64,000 bases of DNA from Thiogranum sp. (GCA_030148775.1 JASBST010000002.1:33710-97709), one strand, 5' to 3'; numbered from the stretch's first letter, positions 18,107 to 27,789 are shown. Numbers and translations are program-made. The notes: generated from the sequence alone by a model not told the origin.

Positions 18107-19498
18107 ATGAAGTTAATATCGAGGATACTGGCGCCGATCGTCGCCGGAGCCATGTTGGGTCTACCGACCCTAGTCTCTGCAACCAACGGGTACTTCATGA
18201 TCGGCTACGGTGCCGTATCGCGGGGGATGGGGGGTGTTGGCGTTGCGCTACCGCAAGGCGGTATGGCATCGGCATTCAACCCGGCCGCGATGACTTTCGT
18301 CCCGGTCCAAACCATGCAAGTCGATGGTGGCGCGGAGTTTTTCCTGCCGCCGCGTGCCGCTCAGCAGGACAGCGCCTTGCTGGAAAGTGGTTTCCCGGGC
18401 GCCGACGGTCCGGTCAACCATAAGAGCGGCGCGAACGTCTACTTGATTCCGAGCATGGGTGGCGTGTATAAGTTCAATCGCAAGCTCACCATCGGCATGT
18501 CGGCGATCGGCAACGGCGCCGGTTCGCGCTATGATCAAACCATTCCCGGCAATCCCGGCTGTATGGACGGCAATCAGTCCGGCCAACTCGGCTCGTCATT
18601 CTTCAACGTCAACTGTTTGGGTGGACCGACGGCCGGTGTCAACCTTATCCAAATGCAGATGCTGCCGAGTGTCTCGTACAAGATCAATCGCAACCAAGCG
18701 GTTGGGATGTCACTGGCGATCGGCGTGCAGACGTTCCGCGCCTTCGGTCTGCAGGCGTTCGACTTTCTGGGTTTCTCCGCCGGTGGCACTGGTAACCTGA
18801 CAAACCGGGGTAACGACTGGGCCTATGGCGCGGGCGTGCGATTCGGCTGGATGGGCAGATTCTTCGACGAACGACTCAGCCTCGGCGCCAACTATGCTTC
18901 CCGCGTCTATATGACCAAGTTCGACAAATACAGGAATCTGTTTGCCGAACAAGGCGGCTTCGATATTCCGGAACATTTCGCTGTCGGGCTTGCCTACGCA
19001 GTCACCAAAGACATCACCGTCGCCTTTGACGTGCAACACATCCGGTACGCTTCGGTCAACTCGGTGGGCAACCCCGGTCCCACGCCCGCGGATCCCAATA
19101 ACTTTTTCCCGCCGGGCTACACATTTCTGGGCGCGGACAATGGCTTAGGTTTCGGATGGCAGAATGTAACGGCGTATAAGCTGGGCATCGATTACCGGTT
19201 AAATAGTACTTGGAGCGTGCGCGCAGGCGCCAACTACGCCAAGACTCCGATCCAGGAAGACCAGGTGCTGTTTAACATGCTGGCGCCGGCAACGCCCGAA
19301 TGGCATGCAACTTTCGGCTTGACCTATCGCTCGTCGCCGAACCTGGAATTCACGTTCAACTATGTCCATGCCTTTAAGAACGTGATCAAAGGGCCGACAG
19401 CCTTCGGCCCTGTTTCCGGCGCCGTGGTACAAGGATCAAACGCATCCATCGCCATGGAACAAAACATGCTGGGGTTCGCCCTAGCTTATAAACTATAA
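18107..19498 (+). CDS. FadL/OmpP1-family outer-membrane channel
   Basis: This 463-residue beta-barrel protein starts at the ATG at 18107, preceded by GGAGGAG. Residues 1-24 form a signal peptide ending LVSATN, and the mature N-terminus begins with the FadL hallmark (GYFMIGYGAVSRGMGG followed by AFNPA). Aromatic-rich strands follow up to the final FALAYKL, which fits a barrel-closing strand. The family takes up hydrophobic compounds such as long-chain fatty acids or aromatics across the outer membrane. Which substrate is moved is not visible. A weak GC-rich hairpin without a T-run lies just after the stop (19511-19547). Confidence 0.9.
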   Translation: MKLISRILAPIVAGAMLGLPTLVSATNGYFMIGYGAVSRGMGGVGVALPQGGMASAFNPAAMTFVPVQTMQVDGGAEFFLPPRAAQQDSALLESGFPGADGPVNHKSGANVYLIPSMGGVYKFNRKLTIGMSAIGNGAGSRYDQTIPGNPGCMDGNQSGQLGSSFFNVNCLGGPTAGVNLIQMQMLPSVSYKINRNQAVGMSLAIGVQTFRAFGLQAFDFLGFSAGGTGNLTNRGNDWAYGAGVRFGWMGRFFDERLSLGANYASRVYMTKFDKYRNLFAEQGGFDIPEHFAVGLAYAVTKDITVAFDVQHIRYASVNSVGNPGPTPADPNNFFPPGYTFLGADNGLGFGWQNVTAYKLGIDYRLNSTWSVRAGANYAKTPIQEDQVLFNMLAPATPEWHATFGLTYRSSPNLEFTFNYVHAFKNVIKGPTAFGPVSGAVVQGSNASIAMEQNMLGFALAYKL

Positions 19499-19660
19499 GC
19501 TGACGCCCTAGGCGGCGAAAACTGGTCTATAAACGGGTCTCGCCGCCGACCGGCATTTTACTGATTAACGCGCCCGCCACTCAGAATAGCGATCGCGGCG
19601 GAAACTCCTACAGGAGAAGAGTCCGCCAAGCACAAGGCAGGGCGCATCAGGAGGAGTTAG

Positions 19661-22267
19661 ATGAATCACAAGCACCGCAATGCAATAAACCTGACACCAC
19701 TGGCCACGGCCATGGCCGTGGCCCTCGGGTCCGCTGTTCTTCCCAGCAACTCGCCGGCGGACGACATCATCATGAACTGGAGTGGCGTGTTTACCATGCT
19801 ACAGCCCGACGGCGTGGCGCTGGTAAACGGCGATGGTCCCAGCACCGCTCCCTGGTACCAGCGTCGCACGGCAGTTAGCGGCACCTTGTCATATGACACC
19901 GCCGCCGGCAGCGCCACGGCCACCATCGCCCCCTTCTCGTTCTTCGGCAGCGGGCTGGCCATTGCCACGACGGTCACGATGCAATCGATTGGCGATGGCT
20001 CGGGAGGTCCCGGCACACTGGTACTGAGCAATATGGGCTTCAACTGGAACAGCAACAATGGTATTCCGGTCAGCCTGGTATTAGATGGCAACGGCCTGTT
20101 CAGCGCCTTTGGCACCGGCGTTACCACCGGCTCGAACGTTAGCGGTGCCGGGTCGCTGCCGGCCAGCGACAATACCCTGTTCAACTTCGGCAAGACGAGC
20201 TACACGCTGCCGATAGGTCCGGCTCCGCTGGTCAGCACCACCTGGAACACCACCGACATCGGAACCGTCAACTTGGGCACTAACCCCAGTGGTACCCTGC
20301 CGCTAATTACCGACAGTGTGACCGATACCACCAACAGCGATATCGGTATCGGTGGCTCGCCGATGAAGGCCGGCCCCTTCCCTAACTTCAATGCCAACTT
20401 CGATTTTGCCTCATTCAGCGTGACCAGCGTGACCGACACCACTCCGCCTGACATCACACTGAACGTCTTCGCCGCCACCAGCGAGACCAATCCGGTCAAC
20501 CTCAATGTCGGCGATACGTACACCGAGCCCGGAGCAAACTGCACCGACCCGGTCAGCCCCGCCAATCCCGGTGCCGACAACCTCGGGGCCGCGACGGTCG
20601 GTGGCGACACCGTCAACACCAGCAGTGCAGGGACCTACGTGGTAACTTACGACTGCGCAGACAGTTCCGGGAATAACGCGGTTCAGGCGACCCGTACGGT
20701 AAACGTGACGGCGGCGGGCACACCGGTGATCACCATCGTCGGGAACAACCCGTTCACGCACGAAGCAGTAATCGATAATCCGTACACCGATCCTGGCGCG
20801 ACTTGCAACGACCCAGAAGATGGCGCGATCGCGCCACTCGACGGGTCTTTCACGGCACCGCAAGATTTCAAAACCACCAGCAACAACGTCAATGAAAATG
20901 TTCCGGGCGCCTATCAGGTCGTCTATGACTGTACTGATTCAGCCGGCAACTCTGCACCTACAGCCACTAGGACAGTAAACGTGGTCGACACTACCAGCCC
21001 CGTCATAACGCTGACACCCGGTTGTGTCGGCGGCATCACCATCGAGGCTGGCGACCCCGATCCAACGCCCGTGGCAACCGCCAGCGATGAGGTGGATGGT
21101 GACCTGACTGGATCCATCAACGCCACCGGATCGGTCAATACAACACCGAACTTCATTACCGGTCAGCTGTCGCAGGCCTTCCCGCTCAATTGGACAGTAC
21201 AGGATTCGTCCCTGAACCAAGGAAACGCAAGCTGCAACGTCGTCGTTGGTCGCCCCGCGCCAGTGGTCACCTTGCTCGGCTCGGCGACTGTCAATTTAAA
21301 CGTCGGCGAGTCATTCACTGACCCTGGCGCTACCTGCCAGGATTTCAAAGATGGCGATTTAGGGGCGGCGACGCCGGACACAGTGGTGGATACCAGCGTG
21401 GAGGGCAGCCAGCCGATCACCTACTCCTGTACCGATTCGGACACCAATGTCGGCACTGCGGTGCGCAATGTTACGGTGGGCGGCAATGTCTTCGTTAACA
21501 GTAACTTTTCCATGATCAACCCAGCAGGCAAAACCATCGGCGGTACAAACGACGTCACCAGTACCTGGGACGGCACGCTAAACACACCGACGGATCTCGC
21601 AAACGGCACCACCACTGTGAATATGACCTTAGAGTCAGCACGGCCTGAGCCTTTCTTCGGATCCACCTGGGTGGCACACGATGTAAGGGTATTTGGCCCA
21701 GGCACCTATCAGTTCGAGACCTGCGATACGCCGGGATCAACAATCGGCTCTGTGCCCTGTTTTCCACCGAATATACTGACGATGACCGTGGGTCCAGATC
21801 AGGTCGGCGCTCATATGCTGTTCGACTGGGGCATTGCCGACCCGACAACGGCGTGTGGGAAGAACAGCTGCAATATCGATGTGGCGATCGTCTGGAACAG
21901 GAATCAGACATTCCCACCCGAGTTTCTTTATCAGGGAGCGGCCGGATTGGCGCCAGATCCGGCCACCGCCTGGAATTTGGGGGTGGTAGATACGGTCGAT
22001 GACAGCAACTCCACTCCCGGCATCCGCATGGTTGACGGGCCGTTCGCCGGCTTCGAAGCCAACTTCAACCTGGCGACATCGGTATCCAACGTCGAACAGC
22101 CGACTGTCCAGGCCTCGATACCTAGCCCCGGCGGAATCAGTAGCGCTGGTTGCGTCATGGGACCGACTGCCGGAGATTTGCCATTAAGAAAACATGGCGA
22201 GTGGATTTTGATAGCGGGCTTAATGGCGTGGTGGGGGCGCGTAATCCGGCGCCGTAGTCGTAGCTAA
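19661..22267 (+). CDS. Large secreted protein: shared PEP-CTERM-protein domain plus Ig/HYR-like repeats
   Basis: This 868-residue protein starts at an ATG with AGGAGGAG at an ideal distance. Residues 1-32 are a signal peptide. Residues ~35-265 repeat the domain of the proteins at 12850 and 16286 (PWYQRRTAVSGTLSYD, PFSFFGSGLAIATTV, NMGFNWNSNNGIPVSLV). Four Ig-like DUF5011/HYR-type repeats follow (~265-605), each with a Y/FTDPGA-type turn, a Cys and an ending such as VVYDCTDSAGN. The last ~260 residues include a second copy-like region (SMINPAGKTIGGTND, FAGFEANFNLATS). The C-terminus GEWILIAGLMAWWGRVI with RRRSRS is a hydrophobic segment plus basic tail; it lacks the VWLFGSG signature and only loosely resembles the IPTL-CTERM form. 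Confidence 0.85.
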   Translation: MNHKHRNAINLTPLATAMAVALGSAVLPSNSPADDIIMNWSGVFTMLQPDGVALVNGDGPSTAPWYQRRTAVSGTLSYDTAAGSATATIAPFSFFGSGLAIATTVTMQSIGDGSGGPGTLVLSNMGFNWNSNNGIPVSLVLDGNGLFSAFGTGVTTGSNVSGAGSLPASDNTLFNFGKTSYTLPIGPAPLVSTTWNTTDIGTVNLGTNPSGTLPLITDSVTDTTNSDIGIGGSPMKAGPFPNFNANFDFASFSVTSVTDTTPPDITLNVFAATSETNPVNLNVGDTYTEPGANCTDPVSPANPGADNLGAATVGGDTVNTSSAGTYVVTYDCADSSGNNAVQATRTVNVTAAGTPVITIVGNNPFTHEAVIDNPYTDPGATCNDPEDGAIAPLDGSFTAPQDFKTTSNNVNENVPGAYQVVYDCTDSAGNSAPTATRTVNVVDTTSPVITLTPGCVGGITIEAGDPDPTPVATASDEVDGDLTGSINATGSVNTTPNFITGQLSQAFPLNWTVQDSSLNQGNASCNVVVGRPAPVVTLLGSATVNLNVGESFTDPGATCQDFKDGDLGAATPDTVVDTSVEGSQPITYSCTDSDTNVGTAVRNVTVGGNVFVNSNFSMINPAGKTIGGTNDVTSTWDGTLNTPTDLANGTTTVNMTLESARPEPFFGSTWVAHDVRVFGPGTYQFETCDTPGSTIGSVPCFPPNILTMTVGPDQVGAHMLFDWGIADPTTACGKNSCNIDVAIVWNRNQTFPPEFLYQGAAGLAPDPATAWNLGVVDTVDDSNSTPGIRMVDGPFAGFEANFNLATSVSNVEQPTVQASIPSPGGISSAGCVMGPTAGDLPLRKHGEWILIAGLMAWWGRVIRRRSRS

Positions 22268-22297
22268 CGTCCCATCACGGCGTCCTTGCCGGAAAAA

Positions 22298-22333
22298 AAC
22301 GGCGCGGTCCAAAAAGACTGCGCCGTCTTTTTT
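22298..22333 (+). terminator. Rho-independent terminator
   Basis: A stem of 11 bases with one mismatch (ACGGCGCGGTC and GACTGCGCCGT) is followed by TTTTTT. It ends transcription of the 868-residue protein gene. Confidence 0.85.
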
Positions 22334-22434
22334 CAGCGCATATTAATTTGTTTAAATATTCGGCCAAGCCAGCCCATAGGATAAGGCTTGAGCATCGTCC
22401 GTGCACAAGCTAGGTGACACTGCACTTAGTTTAC

Positions 22435-23106
22435 TTATGCGCGCCGCAGCCAGCCAGACACCGTATAACGATGCTCGGTAGCCGCTGGACTGACACACGA
22501 GATAAAGTGGTCGGCTGGGACAGCGAACACCGACAAGGCGTTCCATTGCGGAGGCAGCACCATATTTTGCAGCATGAGAAACCCCCCCCAGTCGAGCTTC
22601 CAGTTACGACTGAAGTTAAATGCTAGGGCCACTGCGTTGTCCGGATGATGATCGTCCCGGTGCATGCCGAGGAAACAGCCCTTGGCGTAGCAATTGTGTT
22701 CAAAATCAGACGTTGAGGCAATAGCATAATCTCCGACGATTGCCAATATAGTCTCAAGAAAATCCGCCGAATGGAGGAAATCGTCAAACTCTTTCAATAT
22801 TCCATTCTGCAATGCAGCGGAATTCGAGTTTAGCCGAACATAAAACAGATCTTTCACGTCGATAGCAGTTTCATTTTTTTTTAAATATGCCAGGAAGTCT
22901 CTGACATCATCAAAATTATCCGTTATTGGGATACGAAGCTGATGGCCCTGCTTGTAATCCTTTATTTCCAGATCCCAGCTCAGTCCGCTCAGGGCCGCGT
23001 AGATGGCATCCGCCGCCTCGGGCCTCAATATTCCGGGAATGGCGATCGCACGCGTCTGGGCGAAAGCCTGGGCGTAATCGAGAATTCGAAGGTCTGGGTT
23101 AAGCAT
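22435..23106 (-). CDS. 2-oxoglutarate/Fe(II)-dependent oxygenase, prolyl 4-hydroxylase-like
   Basis: This 223-residue relative of the oxygenase at 3838 has the iron motif MHRDDHHPDN (H-x-D) followed by the double-strand FNFSRNWKLDWGGFLML. The distal half includes FISCVSPAATEHRYTVSGWL, where an His before VSP is absent and TEH provides a nearby His; the Arg of HRYTVSGW corresponds to the 2-oxoglutarate-binding Arg. The distal iron His is thus not certain. It probably hydroxylates a protein or metabolite. It stands alone on the minus strand, divergent from the sulfotransferase-like gene at 23260. Confidence 0.8.
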   Translation of the reverse strand: MLNPDLRILDYAQAFAQTRAIAIPGILRPEAADAIYAALSGLSWDLEIKDYKQGHQLRIPITDNFDDVRDFLAYLKKNETAIDVKDLFYVRLNSNSAALQNGILKEFDDFLHSADFLETILAIVGDYAIASTSDFEHNCYAKGCFLGMHRDDHHPDNAVALAFNFSRNWKLDWGGFLMLQNMVLPPQWNALSVFAVPADHFISCVSPAATEHRYTVSGWLRRA

Positions 23107-23259
23107 AGTTATCTCGCGACATGGTGGAGTTGGGTAATGACCGTTAGCTCCGCGAATGGGCAGAGGCTGCGGCTAGCTGATTCAAAGTATATAATCACCG
23201 AGAGCCTAGGCGAAGACTTTTGAGCAGCCACCGGGCGCTGGTACAGTTCATGGAAACAG

Positions 23260-24312
23260 ATGCCTGAATTAGAACAAATATTGGCAGACCCGGCTTGGTA
23301 TCCCGAACAAATCGATCTGAAGCGGCGAGTCCTGCGCTTCTGTCCGATGAACTTGCAAACTTACGGTCAGTCCGCGTTTCTCGATCATCGCATCATACGG
23401 GGTGCAGGCCATGCCTTCGAGTTACCACTGGACACCGCCGTAGCCATCGGGCGGACTATCACCTATCGTCGCGGTCATTTCGTTTTCCACAGCGCATTCT
23501 GCTGTTCAACGCTGCTATCCAGATATCTGGAGCGCGTTGACCGGTTGCTAGTCCTGCGCGAGCCGCATTCACTTTATGAAGCGGGGTCAATACTGCGCTT
23601 TTACGGAACGCCACTCGAATTCCCGTTCTCGCGAGAGGACTGGCGCCCGCTTTTTCGCTTCATTTCCGCATTGTTGACGCGCACCTTCTCATCCTCCCAG
23701 ATCAGCGCAATCAAACCCACCGACGGATGCAGCAATCTGATGGCGGAGCTAATGGCCACACACCCGGACCATCTAGCTGTTTTGGTGTTTGTCGGGCTGG
23801 AACGCTTTCTGGCATCGGTCCTGCGGACCAACGAACGTCGCGAATGGGCTCGGATCAGAGTGAGAGAACTGCTATTGGATCGGCGCGGCGACCCGTGGAC
23901 AAGAAACATGGAGCCCTCAAGCATGGAGGACTGGCGGGCCGCTACGCTGGTCTGGCTGTTGCATATGGATAGTTTCCGCAAGCTCCTGGCCGCGTATCCT
24001 TGCAGGGTTCGCTGCGTAAACGGGCAAATGGCGGTGGAAAGACCTCGTGAAACGTTAAAAGCAATCTGTACGCACTTTGGGACAAAAATCTCTCTCGAGC
24101 AAGTTACCAGTATTGTCGATACTGTTTCGTGCAGCGGGCATGCCAAGGCTCCCGCCACATGTTTCGATGGGCAATCTCGCGATCTGACTTATGCCAAATT
24201 CCGGCGCGAACACGCGCCGGAAATCGCATCTGCGCTAAGATGGGCGGACCAGGTGTCGAATGGCTGGGCGAGCACTGCCCCCGTACCACAGGAGTCGATC
24301 CTCCCTCCATAG
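23260..24312 (+). CDS. Sulfotransferase-like protein with unusual P-loop
   Basis: This 350-residue protein has no clear name. Residues ~70-90 read GHFVFHSAFCCSTLLSRYLE, a strand-loop-helix in which STLL occupies the place of the phosphosulfate-binding SGTS/STLL loop of sulfotransferases, but with a double Cys before it. A downstream ALLREPHSLYE-like stretch (VLREPHSLYE) and a helical region around LERFLASVLRTNERREW could form the 3'-phosphate part. No signal peptide is visible. I infer a sulfotransferase-fold enzyme; a kinase-like P-loop protein is the main alternative. Confidence 0.55.
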   Translation: MPELEQILADPAWYPEQIDLKRRVLRFCPMNLQTYGQSAFLDHRIIRGAGHAFELPLDTAVAIGRTITYRRGHFVFHSAFCCSTLLSRYLERVDRLLVLREPHSLYEAGSILRFYGTPLEFPFSREDWRPLFRFISALLTRTFSSSQISAIKPTDGCSNLMAELMATHPDHLAVLVFVGLERFLASVLRTNERREWARIRVRELLLDRRGDPWTRNMEPSSMEDWRAATLVWLLHMDSFRKLLAAYPCRVRCVNGQMAVERPRETLKAICTHFGTKISLEQVTSIVDTVSCSGHAKAPATCFDGQSRDLTYAKFRREHAPEIASALRWADQVSNGWASTAPVPQESILPP

Positions 24313-24381
24313 GGATCGAACTTACTCCAAATTAGAAAACCCGCTGAAGGTTCAAAGCTATCGATCTGCGATTCTTAGCCT

Positions 24382-26331
24382 TCAGACTGTTCTTCTCGCC
24401 ATTTCCGCGAATGCCGCTTCCAGGGACGCCATATAGTTTTTAGAATCGCACAGCGAACTCGCCTCCATCTTTGCGCGCAACTGGCGGCGCCAATGCACTC
24501 GCATGCGAACCTCTTCTGCAGCCGAAACCGCTTTCTCCACATACTCCGCATCTGTGCTGGCGACATACTCGCCCAACCCCATGGCGCCGAGGAGACTCGC
24601 TCCGACGCGTGATACATGAACGTCGCCGGCGCGAGTGACGACGGGAACTCCCATCCAAACTGCCTCACAGGTGGTGGTCGTCCCATTATAAGGAAAAGTA
24701 TCCAGTGCGACGTCAATCTTAGCGTATAGCGCCAAATGGTCTTTTTTGCTAGCGACCTGCCCGCCTAAAATGAGACGGGTCTCAGGGATACCCAATTGCG
24801 CGAATCGATCAACGACTAACAGACGCGTTTCCGGGTCGTCAAGACCGGCACTTTTCAACCACAGTTTTGCGCCGGGAGTTAGTCGGAGAATTTCGCTCCA
24901 AAGTAGAAGCGTTTCCGAGGAGATTTTCGCTAACGTATTGAACGAGCCGTAAGTGATATGAGCCGAATGCGAGCTTGACATCAGTGCAATAGACGCACCA
25001 TCGGCGGGCGGGCTGTAACACAAGAAACATCCGGGAAGCCTGATGAGACGTTCGCTGTGCAGGCCTTCGGTTTGACCAACCGGGTCGGCAATAGCGTCAG
25101 TGATTCGGAAGTCCATAGCGTCAAGTCCAGTGGTATTTGGGTACCCCAGGAAAGTCACTTGCACCGGGGCGGGCTTACGACAGAACAACGGCAGACGGTT
25201 GTTGGCCGTGTGCCCCGCCAAGTCTACGAGTATGTCGATACCATCGCCGGCAATCTTATGAAATAAAGCATTGTTGTCGAGCACTGAAACATCATGCCAT
25301 CGATCAGCGAACTGCCGAAGATGCAACGTCATTGGGTCAGGAGACCGCGTGTCTGAATAGCATATAACCTCGAATCTATCTGAATTTCGCCCCGCAAGAA
25401 CCGGTTCGACAAAATATGCAACCGAATGGGTGCGGAAATCCGGCGATAGATAGCCGATTCTAATCCTTCTACCTGAAGCGACCGCGCGGCGAATCCCCGC
25501 TTTGGGTATAGAACTACAAACCTGCTTTGCCCAAGTACGGTGAGCGCTGGCAACTGTCCGCGGCGGCAGGACCTGATAGTTTAACGACAAAAGCAAACTG
25601 GAATACGGACCATTCCAGTCAGGACGCAATTTGATGGCCTTGCGGTACTCCTCCTGGGCCTGGGTTACACAGCCCTGAGCGAGAAAAGCACTACCGAGAT
25701 TGTTATAGGCTTCCACCAGATCAGGTTGATAGCCGATAGCCTGCCTGTAACAGGCAATCGCTTCCGCGAGTCTGCCCCAAAACTGATATACGTTACCCAG
25801 TATATTTATTGCGTGGGCGTTGTTCGGTCGCAAAAATATAACCTTTTCCAAGTGTCGCTGCGCACAGTTATAGTCGCCCATGCTTTTGAAAGCGAGCGCA
25901 AGCTCGAGATGTGTCTCAGGATAGCGCGGATAATGCTGTGTAGCGAACCTTAGATGCTCGATCGCTTCGGCGGCTCGATTGGTTTTACGCAGCAGAACCC
26001 CTAAATTGTATCTGGCTTCCGCGAGCTCGGCATTCTTCTCAACCGCAAGTCTGTAGTAGCGTTCAGCCTGCTCCAGAGAATTAAATTCCTGGTGCAACGC
26101 GCCAAGATTGTTGAACAGTTCCGCACTGTGACAGCCGAGAGACACTGCTTCACCATAATAGGATATCGCCAAACTATAGTTTCCAACACGTTCTTCGAGC
26201 TGTCCGCGGATTACCCACCTATCCGCATCTGTTTCCGACGTCTCGCTTCGCGTGGCAAGAATCGCGCGCACCTCAGCAAGCCTGCCCTGCTGAATCAGCA
26301 TCGACATGCGTTTTTTTTCACGGGGGCTCAT
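24382..26331 (-). CDS. TPR + O-GlcNAc transferase-like glycosyltransferase (GT41)
   Basis: This 649-residue protein has about seven TPR units at residues ~1-240 and a GT41 catalytic region from ~290 (RIRIGYLSPDFRTHSVAYF). It keeps the family hallmark DLAGHTANNRLPLF, then KPAPVQVTFLGYPNTTGLDA, YGSFNTLAKISSETLLLW and FPYNGTTTTCEAVWMGVPVV. It is therefore a more canonical O-GlcNAc-transferase-like enzyme than the one at 10927, likely to glycosylate Ser/Thr of proteins in the cytoplasm. It is the last gene of a minus-strand run that begins at 30087 and also contains a GT, two methyltransferases and a sulfotransferase. Confidence 0.92.
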   Translation of the reverse strand: MSPREKKRMSMLIQQGRLAEVRAILATRSETSETDADRWVIRGQLEERVGNYSLAISYYGEAVSLGCHSAELFNNLGALHQEFNSLEQAERYYRLAVEKNAELAEARYNLGVLLRKTNRAAEAIEHLRFATQHYPRYPETHLELALAFKSMGDYNCAQRHLEKVIFLRPNNAHAINILGNVYQFWGRLAEAIACYRQAIGYQPDLVEAYNNLGSAFLAQGCVTQAQEEYRKAIKLRPDWNGPYSSLLLSLNYQVLPPRTVASAHRTWAKQVCSSIPKAGIRRAVASGRRIRIGYLSPDFRTHSVAYFVEPVLAGRNSDRFEVICYSDTRSPDPMTLHLRQFADRWHDVSVLDNNALFHKIAGDGIDILVDLAGHTANNRLPLFCRKPAPVQVTFLGYPNTTGLDAMDFRITDAIADPVGQTEGLHSERLIRLPGCFLCYSPPADGASIALMSSSHSAHITYGSFNTLAKISSETLLLWSEILRLTPGAKLWLKSAGLDDPETRLLVVDRFAQLGIPETRLILGGQVASKKDHLALYAKIDVALDTFPYNGTTTTCEAVWMGVPVVTRAGDVHVSRVGASLLGAMGLGEYVASTDAEYVEKAVSAAEEVRMRVHWRRQLRAKMEASSLCDSKNYMASLEAAFAEMARRTV

Positions 26332-26376
26332 GAATGTTAGTTAGCTAACTATGTCAGCAGGAAACCGATCATGGGA

Positions 26377-26949
26377 TTACTTAATGACTTCAACATTCAG
26401 ACTTATCAGCTGACCTAGTATGCGGACCGTACTGCAGTCATTGAAAAGACCAAACTCAGGAACCCGACGAATTCGCTCAAAACCGGCCTGGTGGAGAAAA
26501 TACGAAATAAACTCCAGGGTCAGGCCTACCTTGTGGAAATCTGTTCGGTCTGTTTGACCCCCAAAGATTACCTGCATGATCAGGTATCGCTGCTCTACAT
26601 CGATGGTCGGATGCAAAAACATCCGTGCCAATAGTTCGAAATCCGGAACGCTAATTTGCAGCAAACCGCCAGGTCTGAGCACTCGGTGAGCCTCGCGCAA
26701 AGCCTGTTGCAATTCCCCAGCATGACTGAGGTGTTCATACACATGTGATGCATAGATCGACTCAACGGAACCATCCGCGAACTGTCCGAGATCAATGCAA
26801 TCTCCCACATAATCGACATATCGACCTTCAGCGACATTAAGAATTTTCCAACCATCCTTGGCTTCCGTTCCGCCGATGTTGAGGCGTACAACGTTCTCAT
26901 TGAGCCCCCCGCCACCGGTCGCTGGATCGTTGAAGGGGATATCGTTCAT
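26377..26949 (-). CDS. Predicted SAM-dependent methyltransferase
   Basis: This 190-residue protein matches the COG4627-type small methyltransferases. It has LNIGGTEAKDGWKILNV at the N-terminus in the motif I position, then YVGDCIDLGQF, YASHVYEHLSH and the motif-IV-like HRVLRPGGLLQISVPD. Members are typically encoded among surface polysaccharide genes. It lies between the DUF6065-like gene and the GT41 gene on the minus strand with short gaps, so it is probably co-transcribed. The acceptor is unknown. Confidence 0.82.
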   Translation of the reverse strand: MNDIPFNDPATGGGGLNENVVRLNIGGTEAKDGWKILNVAEGRYVDYVGDCIDLGQFADGSVESIYASHVYEHLSHAGELQQALREAHRVLRPGGLLQISVPDFELLARMFLHPTIDVEQRYLIMQVIFGGQTDRTDFHKVGLTLEFISYFLHQAGFERIRRVPEFGLFNDCSTVRILGQLISLNVEVIK

Positions 26950-26967
26950 AAGTATCGTCGGACTGTC

Positions 26968-27789
26968 TTATCGCCTTTTACGTCTATCGACAGGCGGTTT
27001 ACATCTGAACACATTCTTGTGATTCTTGGAGAGGTTACCCAACGTATCCCGCCCCCTGGCATAGTTTCCACTCCAGTAACCCTTCACCTCTGCTTCACTG
27101 TCCAGGTTGGACCGTGCCTTTTTCGCACCCAGTGCCCGATCCGTCGTCCACTGGATGACTTTACTCCGAAAAACCGGATCCTCGTTCACGTCTCGAACCT
27201 CGATCTGAAAGTCCTCTATATAGTTCTTGCGATATGGAAATATTCGACATATCGGTTCGCCCCGCTCGAATACGACAGGTCGATCCGGCTCGGTAAATTT
27301 CCAGTTCATTGAGAATCCATTTGGCAGCCAGTCAGTTTCCACGTAACCTTCAAGAGGCGTGATACCGCGCTTTGGCATATTTGCAGGGCCTGTTACGAGC
27401 ATCCCGACGCCCGGGGGCGTACGAAAAATACATGGCGCATTCCAAGTTAGAATACCAGATCCGAAATGGGATTTCGGATTAACCGATGCAGGACCGTCCA
27501 GAAAACGTATCTGTAATGCTTCTACGGTGGTAGTTCCATCCCATACCACTTCGCAACGCACGGGGTTCAGCAACTGCCAACCCAGCGAGTTTGACATTGT
27601 CATCGGAATACAACGGTAAGCAAATCGATAAGGCGTTTCGTCCATCCATTCGCGACGGGGAGCTCCCGCGACGATTTCATCGAGGACATTCCCTGTCATC
27701 ATCGGCTGATAATCCTCAAGCGGATAAGCGATGATCGCAGCCTTTTTTCTTCGTCTCGAACCGGGATTGTCGCCGCCTTTGCCTGCCAT
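26968..27789 (-). CDS. DUF6065-like protein of unknown function
   Basis: This 273-residue cytoplasmic protein resembles the uncharacterised DUF6065 group (recognised from memory by YRFAYRCIPMTMSNSLGWQL and FGSGILTWNAPCIFRTPPG). It also has NMPKRGITPLEGYVETDW and ERGEPICRIFPYRKN. A basic tail (KPPVDRRKRR) closes it. GGAGG lies 5 bases before the ATG. Proteins of this sort are found beside oxygenase and methyltransferase genes of natural-product or glycan clusters; no reaction is known to me. Confidence 0.7.
   Translation of the reverse strand: MAGKGGDNPGSRRRKKAAIIAYPLEDYQPMMTGNVLDEIVAGAPRREWMDETPYRFAYRCIPMTMSNSLGWQLLNPVRCEVVWDGTTTVEALQIRFLDGPASVNPKSHFGSGILTWNAPCIFRTPPGVGMLVTGPANMPKRGITPLEGYVETDWLPNGFSMNWKFTEPDRPVVFERGEPICRIFPYRKNYIEDFQIEVRDVNEDPVFRSKVIQWTTDRALGAKKARSNLDSEAEVKGYWSGNYARGRDTLGNLSKNHKNVFRCKPPVDRRKRR

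Noticed and set aside
19511..19547. Terminator after the FadL gene
   Set aside because: An 8-base GC stem is present but the loop is over 20 bases and no T-run follows, so it is not listed as a terminator.
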